From: Nocardioides sp. Root140 | GTDB lineage: Bacteria; Actinomycetota; Actinomycetes; Propionibacteriales; Nocardioidaceae | Direction of reading: 5' to 3' | DNA length: 64,000 nucleotides | Assembly: GCF_001426745.1 (NCBI RefSeq) | Contig: NZ_LMFI01000011.1 | Location: 126,795 to 190,794, forward strand | Shown here: in pieces, positions 28,013-35,027 of the stretch | How positions within the stretch are numbered: the first letter of the stretch is position 1 | Layout: each line of letters begins with the position of its first letter | Position numbers and translations under genes: made by a program | Notes under the pieces: model-generated | Database searches by the model: none | The model's input: only the letters and a program-made list of their open reading frames with translations | Told to the model about the DNA's origin: nothing

Positions 28013-29544
28013 GCCGCAAGGTTGCAGTCGTGGGCGGTGGTCCGGCGGGTCTGTACTTCGCCAGGTTGCTGAAGCGCGCCGACCCCGCCCTCGAGGTCGT
28101 GGTGCACGAACGCATGGACGGCACCGCGGAGACCTTCGGGTTCGGTGTCGGTCTCACGGAGTCGACGATGCGCAACCTGCGATCCGCGGATCCGGAGACC
28201 GCCGAGCGGGTGAGGGAGGCCAGCCATGTCGGGCATGAGCTCAGGTTGCACGGCCACGACGGAATCGTCCCTCTCCACGGTGCTCGCAACCTGGCGATCG
28301 GGCGCGCTCGCCTGTTGGAGATCCTGACCGATGCGGCGATGGCCGTAGGCGTCGAGATCCGGCGTGGCGTGCGCGTTGACGCGACCTCGCTGGATGCTGA
28401 CGTCGTGGTCGCGGCGGACGGCGTCACCAGTGCCACGCGAGACAAGTACGCCGCCGAGTTCGGCGTACGTTCGCGGCTCGGTCGGTCCCGCTTCGTGTGG
28501 TGTGGCGCCGACTTCGCCGTGGACTCGGCGTACTTCTCGGCCGCCCGGCGTGGCGACAGTCTCTTCGTCACCCACGCCTACCCGTATTCGCCCGACCGCA
28601 GCACGTTCCTCATCGAGGTCGATGACCTCACCTGGCGGGACTCGGGGCTCGAGGACTTCGACCGGCAGGTTCAACCCGGCGAGAGTGACCGGGCCAGTGT
28701 CGCCCTGCTCGAGGAGGTCTTCGCCTCGGATCTTCGCGGTCGTGGGCTGCTCACGAACCGCACCAGGTGGAGCCGGTTCACCAACCTGACCCTGGACACG
28801 TGGTCACACGAGAACGTGGTTCTCCTCGGGGACGCCGCCCACACTGCGCACTACACGCTCGGTTCGGGCACCAAGCTCGCGCTCGAGGATGCCATTGCGC
28901 TCGCTGAAGCGCTGGTCGGCGAGGCGTCCGTGGCTGACGCGTTCGCGGCGTACGAGGGTGCACGGCGACCTTCCGTGGAGCGGTTCAAGAAGCTCGCCCA
29001 CCGCAGCCAGGCGTGGTGGGACAGCTACCGCCACCGCCACGAATGGTCTGCGGACCGGCTGGCGCTCTCGTACATGACGCGTTCCGGGAACCTGATGTTG
29101 AGCGACTACGCGGGGGAGCAGCTCCCGGCTGCTCGCAGGGCCCTTGCCTGGTTGGGGGAGAACGTCCCGGATCAGGCCGGCGAGCTCGAGGGCTGGGTGC
29201 TGGCACAGCCACTGGATCACCCCGGCATGGAACTGGCCGGACGCTCCGTGTCACGCGACGGACTGAAGGTTGCCGCCGCGGTACGCGAGATCGGGTGGAG
29301 CGAGCCGGACGTGTGGAGTGAGGCTGCGGATCGGCTGGTGTCCAGGATGCGTGGTTCGGACGACCTGCCGATCCTGCTCACCGGCCCGGACGCTCCCGAT
29401 GCCGTGCCCGCGCGGGTCGATCTCGCCGAGCGGCTGCGCATGGAGCTGAGCCGGCCGATCGGCGTTCAGGTCCCCGTTGCGGCCACCTCCCTGGCGGCCA
29501 CCGCCGTCGCGGCGGGCCGCGCCGACTTCGTGGTGACCCGGTGA
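28009..29544 (+). CDS. FAD-dependent aryl-CoA monooxygenase-like protein with shortened C-terminal domain
   Basis: The 511-residue flavoprotein starts with the FAD fold KVAVVGGGPAGLYFARLLKR, has the DG motif VVAADGVTSATRD and the GD motif VVLLGDAAHTAHYTLGSGTK. These features match salicylyl-CoA 5-hydroxylase and 2-aminobenzoyl-CoA monooxygenase. Those enzymes of ~770 residues carry a C-terminal old-yellow-enzyme barrel; here only the last segment (about residues 465-511, RVDLAERLRMELSRPIG then AAGRADFVVTR) resembles its end. The middle of the barrel is missing. It is coupled to the ligase gene and is followed by the TetR gene. Confidence 0.75.
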   Translation: MSRKVAVVGGGPAGLYFARLLKRADPALEVVVHERMDGTAETFGFGVGLTESTMRNLRSADPETAERVREASHVGHELRLHGHDGIVPLHGARNLAIGRARLLEILTDAAMAVGVEIRRGVRVDATSLDADVVVAADGVTSATRDKYAAEFGVRSRLGRSRFVWCGADFAVDSAYFSAARRGDSLFVTHAYPYSPDRSTFLIEVDDLTWRDSGLEDFDRQVQPGESDRASVALLEEVFASDLRGRGLLTNRTRWSRFTNLTLDTWSHENVVLLGDAAHTAHYTLGSGTKLALEDAIALAEALVGEASVADAFAAYEGARRPSVERFKKLAHRSQAWWDSYRHRHEWSADRLALSYMTRSGNLMLSDYAGEQLPAARRALAWLGENVPDQAGELEGWVLAQPLDHPGMELAGRSVSRDGLKVAAAVREIGWSEPDVWSEAADRLVSRMRGSDDLPILLTGPDAPDAVPARVDLAERLRMELSRPIGVQVPVAATSLAATAVAAGRADFVVTR

Positions 29545-29576
29545 CGCGGGGCGGCGTCGTGACCCGGACGGCTCGC

Positions 29577-29582
29577 TACACT
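29577..29582 (+). promoter_or_regulatory. Candidate -10 element for the TetR gene
   Basis: TACACT lies 6 bases before the ATG at 29589, the usual position for a leaderless start in actinobacteria. A -35 is not clear. Confidence 0.3.
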
Positions 29583-29588
29583 CCCCAC

Positions 29589-30278
29589 ATGGCGAAGGCA
29601 TCGGCGGACAAGACGACGCGCAGTGGTCTGAGTCGCCAACTGGTCACCTCCGAACTTCTCGACAAGGCCACTGAGCTCTTTGCCGAGAAGGGCTACGAGT
29701 CCACGAGCCTGCTCGACATCGCCCAGGCGCTCGGCATCTCGCGCCCGGCGCTCTACCACTACGTGAGCAGCAAGGAAGAGCTGCTCTCGATCCTGGTCGA
29801 GCAGGTGAGCCTTGGCCTGGGAGAGGTCCTGGACAACCTCTCGGCGCGCGATGACCTGCTGCCCACCCAGAAGCTCGTGGACGTGGTCGGCCTGATGGTG
29901 CGCCAGCGTGCGGAACACCCCGCCCAGTTCCGGATCCTCGACCGTTCCGAGACAGTCCTCCCGGAGCCCGTCGGGACGCAGCACCGAGACGCGAAGCGCA
30001 GGGTCCTGCGCGGTGTCACGGCCGTGATCGAGGCCGGCATCGACGCCGGTGAGTTCCGCCCGGTCGATCCGCGTACGACGGCGCTCAGCCTCCTCGGCAT
30101 GTGCAACTGGGTCGCGTGGTGGTTCGCCCGCGGGTCCGACGTCGAGGCTGTCGTGGCCACCGTGATTGATCTTGCGACCGCGATGCTGGTCGCCGACACC
30201 TCGGCACCTCGTCCCCACACCGCAGACACCGTCGACGAGATCCGCGTCCTGCTCGACCGGATCGCGCCCGCCCGCTGA
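29589..30278 (+). CDS. TetR-family transcriptional regulator
   Basis: The 229-residue protein has a TetR helix-turn-helix at about residues 20-65 (ATELFAEKGYESTSLLDIAQ, then ISRPALYHYVSSKEELL). The ligand domain has a KstR/PaaR-like flavour but is not diagnostic. It sits in the middle of the catabolic cluster and is the best candidate for the protein that binds the three operator-like motifs at 26253, 30373 and 33477. The inducer may be a CoA ester or the aromatic acid itself (inference). Confidence 0.85.
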   Translation: MAKASADKTTRSGLSRQLVTSELLDKATELFAEKGYESTSLLDIAQALGISRPALYHYVSSKEELLSILVEQVSLGLGEVLDNLSARDDLLPTQKLVDVVGLMVRQRAEHPAQFRILDRSETVLPEPVGTQHRDAKRRVLRGVTAVIEAGIDAGEFRPVDPRTTALSLLGMCNWVAWWFARGSDVEAVVATVIDLATAMLVADTSAPRPHTADTVDEIRVLLDRIAPAR

Positions 30279-30372
30279 TCCCCACGGCAGTCCGGGGCGT
30301 TCTGCCCGGCTGCTGAGAACCGCCTCGCCCACCGGCGCCGGCGGTGTTCACGCACACCCATGTGGACACAAG

Positions 30373-30402
30373 TGTTGAAATATTGACACGACCGACTAGA
30401 GT
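30373..30402 (+). promoter_or_regulatory. Shared operator-like motif, site 2, with overlapping promoter
   Basis: TGTTGAAATATTGACA (30373-30388) matches the motif at 26253 and 33477. Within it TTGAAA (30375-30380) and, 16 bases on, TAGAGT (30397-30402) form a plausible promoter for the maleate-isomerase-like gene at 30428. Confidence 0.6.
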
Positions 30403-30427
30403 GAACCCAGACGACCTAGGAGATGCC

Positions 30428-31180
30428 ATGACCATCAACCGCGTGGGCCTGATCGTGCCCAGCACGAACGTCACCGTGGAGACCGAGATCCCGCTGCTGC
30501 TGAGCCGGGCGGGCGAGCACTTCTCGTTCCACTCGACGCGGATGCGGATGCACTCGGTGACGCCCGAGCAGCTGCGGGCGATGAACGCCCAGCGCGAGCG
30601 CTGCGTCCTGGAGATCGGGGACGCCGGGACGGACGTGGTGCTCTACGCCTGTCTCGTCGCGATCATGGCGATGGGCCCGGGCCACCATCGCGATGCGGAG
30701 TTCCGCATCGCCGAACAGCTCGGCTCCGGAGGCTCACCCACCAAGGTGCTCTCCAGTGCCGGCGCGCTCCTCCAGGCCCTCCAGGAGACCGGCGCCAAAC
30801 GCGTCGCTCTCGTGATGCCGTACATGCTGCCGCTGGCCCGTCAGGTCGTCGACTACATCGAGGCCGAGGGCATTGAGGTCGTCGACTGGCGTGCGCTCGA
30901 GGTGGCGGACAACGCCGAGGTCGCCTGCATCCCCGGTGAGCGAGTCCTCGAGGCGGCGCGGGGTCTCGACCTGAGTGACGCGGACGCACTCGTCATCTCC
31001 TGCTGCGTGCAGATGCCGTCCCTCGACCTGGTGCAGGTGGCCGAGGACGAGCTCGGACTCCCTGTCCTGTCAGCCGCCACTGCGGGTGCGTACAGCATCC
31101 TGCGCAGCCTCGGCCTGCCCGTCGACATTCCCGGAGCCGGCTCCCTGCTCCGCGCCGACGCCGCCGTGCCTGTCTCCTGA
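30428..31180 (+). CDS. Maleate isomerase / Asp-Glu racemase superfamily protein
   Basis: The 250-residue protein starts INRVGLIVPSTNVTVETEI, typical of maleate cis-trans isomerases, which convert maleate to fumarate. Two catalytic cysteines are in place: Cys75 in LYACLVAIMAMG and Cys192/193 in LVISCCVQMPS. Arylmalonate decarboxylases of the same superfamily keep only one, so the isomerase reading is preferred. Maleate arises from ring cleavage of gentisate- or pyridine-type intermediates, which fits an aromatic pathway. The ATG at 30428 has an AGGAGA site. It heads the unit 30428-33376. Confidence 0.8.
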   Translation: MTINRVGLIVPSTNVTVETEIPLLLSRAGEHFSFHSTRMRMHSVTPEQLRAMNAQRERCVLEIGDAGTDVVLYACLVAIMAMGPGHHRDAEFRIAEQLGSGGSPTKVLSSAGALLQALQETGAKRVALVMPYMLPLARQVVDYIEAEGIEVVDWRALEVADNAEVACIPGERVLEAARGLDLSDADALVISCCVQMPSLDLVQVAEDELGLPVLSAATAGAYSILRSLGLPVDIPGAGSLLRADAAVPVS

Positions 31181-31206
31181 TCGAACACCTTGAGGAAGTG
31201 ATCAGC

Positions 31207-31881
31207 ATGTCCGAAACCACCGAGCCCGCGGCCCCCAAGGCCGTCCACCGCGTCCGCGGCGTCGACCACGCAGCGTTCCCGACGTTCGACCCGGTCGGCA
31301 CCGTCCGGTTCTACCGTGACGTTCTCAAGTTCCCGGTCGTCCACTCGATCTGTGCCGCCGGTTGGGGCCCTGAGAAGCACCCCGACTTCATCCACTTCTT
31401 CTTCGACATCGGCAACGGTGATCGGCTGGCCTTCTTCTACTACTTCGGCTGGCAACCGGCCGGTGACCAGTCGGCCCCCGGCGACGCCTGGGCGCGGCTT
31501 CCCCATGAGACGCCCGAGTTCTTCAAGAACTCGCGGCACATCGCCCTCAACGTCTCCGACGAGGAAGACCTTCTGGAGTACCGCAGCCGGCTCGACGAGT
31601 CGGAGTGGCCCGTCGAGATGCAGGTGATGCACGAGACCATCGAGTCGATCTACACCCATGACCCCAACGGCTACATGCTCGAGATCACGCGACAGCTCCG
31701 GCCGGTCACCCTCCAGGAGGACCTGGACGCCGCGCTGACCATCGAGGCGCTCTGTGACGTGGCCGCCGGCGAGGACCCGTCCATGGACAAGCTGCTGACC
31801 CGCAAGGCCGAGCTCATTGTCGAGAAGGCAGGGGACTGGGAGAACGAGAACCCAGCCTGGCGCGAATCGGTGGAGGTGTGA
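31207..31881 (+). CDS. VOC-superfamily protein (extradiol dioxygenase/glyoxalase-like)
   Basis: The 224-residue product has the VOC pattern: VRGVDHAAFPTFDPVGTVRF with the first metal His, SRHIALNVSD with the second and PNGYMLEITRQ with the metal Glu. This H-H-E set fits an iron or manganese ring-cleavage or isomerase-type enzyme. A ~50-residue C-terminal helical tail (SMDKLLTRKAELIVEKAGDW) is additional. It could open the ring produced upstream in the pathway, but that is inference. GTG at 31198 is an alternative start. Confidence 0.7.
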   Translation: MSETTEPAAPKAVHRVRGVDHAAFPTFDPVGTVRFYRDVLKFPVVHSICAAGWGPEKHPDFIHFFFDIGNGDRLAFFYYFGWQPAGDQSAPGDAWARLPHETPEFFKNSRHIALNVSDEEDLLEYRSRLDESEWPVEMQVMHETIESIYTHDPNGYMLEITRQLRPVTLQEDLDAALTIEALCDVAAGEDPSMDKLLTRKAELIVEKAGDWENENPAWRESVEV

Positions 31882-31883
31882 CC

Positions 31884-32129
31884 ATGGCTCGCTTCTACGT
31901 CCTGGAGGTCCCCGAGAACGAAGGCGTCATCCGGGTCGCCGCCGACGACCCCACCTGCACGGTCGACCGGGTCGGCCCCTACTGCAGGTTGACCGCGAAC
32001 GGCCCGATCGTCATCGACCGCAGGGCAACCGGAGTCCGGCACGCGGTCTGGTACAGCGCAGTCTCCGGCCTCGAGGCCTCCGTGGTCACCCAGCACGACA
32101 AGGACGCCCTGCGCGTGGAGTCCCGATGA
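31884..32129 (+). CDS. Small protein of unknown function in the catabolic operon
   Basis: The 81-residue protein (MARFYVLEVPENEGVIRVAA at the start, RRATGVRHAVWYSAVSGLEA in the middle) is soluble and has two Cys in DPTCTVDRVGPYC. No family is recognised. It lies 2 bases after the VOC gene and overlaps the hydrolase gene by ATGA, so it is surely co-translated with them. A GTG at 31878 overlapping the VOC stop is an alternative start. It could be a small subunit or substrate-binding partner. Confidence 0.6.
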   Translation: MARFYVLEVPENEGVIRVAADDPTCTVDRVGPYCRLTANGPIVIDRRATGVRHAVWYSAVSGLEASVVTQHDKDALRVESR

Positions 32130-33376
32130 GGCCGGCGCGTCTCGGTGACGGACGCTACATCGCCCCCGCCGATCTTCCCGAGCCCACCCGGGTCACCGCG
32201 CACGAGCTGCGCACCAGTGACGGCGCCACCGTGAGTGGTCTGCTGCGCACGGTGCCCGGGGCCACGACCGTCGCCTTCCTCATGCACCCCCGCCAGGACT
32301 TCTCCCACCACGTCCTGGTCCCTGAGCTGCTGCACCACGGCTTCGCCGTGTGGACCCAGGGCAGTCGTTCCGTCGGGAACGACCTCAGCCTGCTGCACGA
32401 GCAAGCTCTGCTCGACATGGCGGCCGGCCACGTCTTCCTGCGTGAATCGGGTTTCGAGAGCGTCCTCTCGGTCGGCCACTCCGGTGGTGCGGCCCTCGCT
32501 GCCTTCTATCTCCAACAGGCCGCGCTGGCGCCGGGGCAGCGTGTGCAGGCGACTCCCGGGGGCAAGTCCGTCCCGCTCGGCGAGGCCGAGATGCCACTGG
32601 CCGACGGGCTCGCGCTGATGGCTCCACATCCCGGGCAGGGTGCGCTCCTGCAGCGTGTCATCGACCCCTCGGTGACCGACGAGTCGGACCCGCTCTCGGT
32701 GGACCCGTCGCTCGACCCGTACAACCCTGACAACGGATTCGCTCCCGCGCCCCAACCCTCGTCCTACACGGTGGAGTTCATCGAGAGCTACCGGGCGGCC
32801 CAGCAGGCCCGGATCGCCCGGATCGACTCGATCGCGTTCGAGCGGGTCGAGTCGGCTCGAAATGCTCGCCGGCGCTACGCCCAGACCAAGGACCCCGCAG
32901 ATCGGCGTACGTCGTTGGCGAGCGGCGTCATCGTCGTACACCGCACCGACGCCGACCTTCGCGCCGTCGATCCGAGGCTCGACCCCAATGACCGCCCCTA
33001 TGGCTCGCTGTTCGGGCACCGCCCCGACCTCACGAACTACGGGATCGTCGGGTTCGGTCGACTGACCACGCCCGAGGCGTGGCTCTCGACCTGGTCGGCG
33101 AACACCAGCCGGGCAGACCTCGCCGCCTGCGCGCCCGGTGTCCCGGTGCCGACGCTCGTCGTCGAACTCACCGGTGACCAGGCCTGCTTCCCCGACGACG
33201 CCAAGCGATTCGCCAGCCTCTTCGGGCACGAGGACGTCAGCCTGGTCCGAACCCCGGGCCGGCATTTCGGGGCACCGCTCCACGAAGGGATGTCCTCCGG
33301 CGCCACCCTCGCCGGCCGCGAGATCTCCCGCTGGGCCGGCGAGAGATTCCCCAGCGAGGCCTTCCTGCCTGTCTGA
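32126..33376 (+). CDS. Alpha/beta hydrolase family protein
   Basis: The 416-residue protein has the nucleophile elbow VGHSGG (Ser119), an early loop FLMHPRQDFSHHVLVPELL, and near the C terminus LVVELTGDQACFPDDAKRF followed by TPGRHFGAP, which supply the acid and His of the triad. An insertion at about residues 150-250, rich in charged residues and including RIARIDSIAFERVESARNAR, forms a likely lid. The natural substrate may be a thioester or ring-cleavage product. It is the last gene of the unit beginning at 30428; a hairpin terminator follows. Confidence 0.75.
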   Translation: MRPARLGDGRYIAPADLPEPTRVTAHELRTSDGATVSGLLRTVPGATTVAFLMHPRQDFSHHVLVPELLHHGFAVWTQGSRSVGNDLSLLHEQALLDMAAGHVFLRESGFESVLSVGHSGGAALAAFYLQQAALAPGQRVQATPGGKSVPLGEAEMPLADGLALMAPHPGQGALLQRVIDPSVTDESDPLSVDPSLDPYNPDNGFAPAPQPSSYTVEFIESYRAAQQARIARIDSIAFERVESARNARRRYAQTKDPADRRTSLASGVIVVHRTDADLRAVDPRLDPNDRPYGSLFGHRPDLTNYGIVGFGRLTTPEAWLSTWSANTSRADLAACAPGVPVPTLVVELTGDQACFPDDAKRFASLFGHEDVSLVRTPGRHFGAPLHEGMSSGATLAGREISRWAGERFPSEAFLPV

Positions 33377-33396
33377 CGCGCACCCGTCCTGACGAA

Positions 33397-33432
33397 GAAT
33401 GACCCGGTTCCAGATCTGGAGCCGGGTCATTC
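33397..33432 (+). terminator. Hairpin terminator after the catabolic operon
   Basis: GAATGACCCGGTTCC (33397-33411) and GGAGCCGGGTCATTC (33418-33432) pair over 15 bases with one G-U-type mismatch and a 6-base loop AGATCT. It starts 20 bases after the hydrolase stop. Confidence 0.7.
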
Positions 33433-33476
33433 GTGTCTGCGTCCCCAGGGGTGCCGCAATCCACCCGAAACAGTCG

Positions 33477-33504
33477 TGTCGAAGTATTGACATGTCCGTA
33501 ATGG
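33477..33504 (+). promoter_or_regulatory. Shared operator-like motif, site 3, upstream of the MHS transporter
   Basis: TGTCGAAGTATTGACA (33477-33492) is followed by TAATGG (33499-33504), 16 bases after TGTCGA. This gives the same operator-over-promoter layout as sites 1 and 2. The leader to the transporter start is about 160 bases and shows no other clear element. Confidence 0.6.
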
Positions 33505-33671
33505 GTGGTTCATTGTGGTACTCGCCACAAGGTCGGACGCCGCGGAACGGTGTACCGACCGGGCGGGCCCGAGACCGGCTTCCCGATGGAGCGGCACGGT
33601 GTCGTCGCGATTGACTCTCTGGGGGCGACGGCACGTGAGGGCAAACGTTCAAAGTGACAGGTGTCCAGACC

Positions 33672-35027
33672 ATGACCGTGACCAATGACGGCGTCGCCCA
33701 CCGGCGGAGGGCGCTGCTCGCCGGCTCCATCGGAGTGTTCGTCGAGTGGTTCGACTTCATCGTGTACGCATACTCCGCACCGGTGATCGCCACGTTGTTC
33801 TTCCCGCAGCAGGACCGCTCGGCCGCGCTGCTGGCGACCTTCGGGTTGTTCGGCGTCGCCTTCGTGGTGAGGCCGTTCGGCGGCTACTTCTTCGGCAACC
33901 TCGGCGACAAGATCGGCCGCCGCAACACCCTGTCCCTCGTCGTACTGCTCATGGGCGGCGCCACGATGTGCATCGGCGTCCTGCCGACCTACGCCTCGAT
34001 CGGCCTGCTGGCGCCCGGGCTCCTCCTCCTGTGCCGACTGGTCCAGGGTTTCTCGGCGGGCGGTGAGAACGCGGGTGCCTTCGCCTTGATCGCCGAGTAC
34101 GCCCCCGAAGGCCGCCGGGGTCTGTGGCTCAGCAGCACGGTCGTCATGAACATCCTGCCGGCGATGGCTGCCGCATTCACCGTGCTCCTGGTCACCAGCT
34201 CCATGTCTGCCGACTCGTACGCCGGCTGGGGCTGGCGCATGCCGTTCCTGATCGGCGGGGTCCTCGGCGTGATCGGCCTCTACCTGCGCCGTCGTCTGGA
34301 GGAGACTCCGGCTTTCCTGGCCGTTCAGGAACGGGACCAGGTCGAGCAGGCGCCCGCCGCTCGAGCGATCCGCAGCAACCTCCGGGGCATGGCGTTCGTG
34401 TTCGGGCTCTCGGCGCTGAACGGTCTTGCGTTCTACCTGCTCACCGCCTACCTCGTCACCTACCTGACCGAGACTGTCGGCCTGGCCCGGACGACCGCGC
34501 TGCTCGCCAACTTCGTCGTCCTCGGCGTGGTCATGGCCGTCGTGCCCTTGGCCGGACTGCTGAGTGATCGGGTCGGCCGTCGGCCCCTGATGGCGGCAGG
34601 TGCCGCCACCCTGGCCGTGCTGGTGGTCCCCGGCTTCCACCTGCTCACGGCTGGCGGGCTGACGAACGCCATCCTGGGCCAGCTTGTGATCGGGGTTGGC
34701 CTGGCTCTCTTCGCGGCGCCCTATGTCGCGGCCCAGGTCGAGCTGTTCCCGACCAGGACCAGGTACAGCGCCATCTCCATCAGCTACAACATCGCCTACG
34801 CCTTGTTTGCCGGCACCGGTCCGTTCGTGAGTGCCTTCCTCGTGAGTCGCACCGGACTCCAGGTGGCGCCGGGGATCTACCTCGCCGTGGTTGCGGGTCT
34901 GGTCTTCCTGTTGGTGCTGGCCCTGCCGGAGACGTACCGCCGCCCGCTCCTTCAGGGAGAGGAGTCCGGGGACACGGCCTCGACGTCGGGCGGTCGTTCC
35001 TCGAACAACTCCCTGGGGGTGCTGTGA
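33672..35027 (+). CDS. MFS transporter, metabolite:H+ symporter (MHS) type
   Basis: The 451-residue transporter has the MHS signature GVFVEWFDFIVYAYSAP in helix 1, the loop GNLGDKIGRRNTLSL and RLVQGFSAGGENAGA in helix 4. Relatives include ProP, KgtP and ShiA, which carry organic acids and osmolytes. It is translationally coupled (GTGA) to the C45-type hydrolase, so both probably handle the same compound. GTG at 33654 is an alternative start. Confidence 0.85.
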   Translation: MTVTNDGVAHRRRALLAGSIGVFVEWFDFIVYAYSAPVIATLFFPQQDRSAALLATFGLFGVAFVVRPFGGYFFGNLGDKIGRRNTLSLVVLLMGGATMCIGVLPTYASIGLLAPGLLLLCRLVQGFSAGGENAGAFALIAEYAPEGRRGLWLSSTVVMNILPAMAAAFTVLLVTSSMSADSYAGWGWRMPFLIGGVLGVIGLYLRRRLEETPAFLAVQERDQVEQAPAARAIRSNLRGMAFVFGLSALNGLAFYLLTAYLVTYLTETVGLARTTALLANFVVLGVVMAVVPLAGLLSDRVGRRPLMAAGAATLAVLVVPGFHLLTAGGLTNAILGQLVIGVGLALFAAPYVAAQVELFPTRTRYSAISISYNIAYALFAGTGPFVSAFLVSRTGLQVAPGIYLAVVAGLVFLLVLALPETYRRPLLQGEESGDTASTSGGRSSNNSLGVL

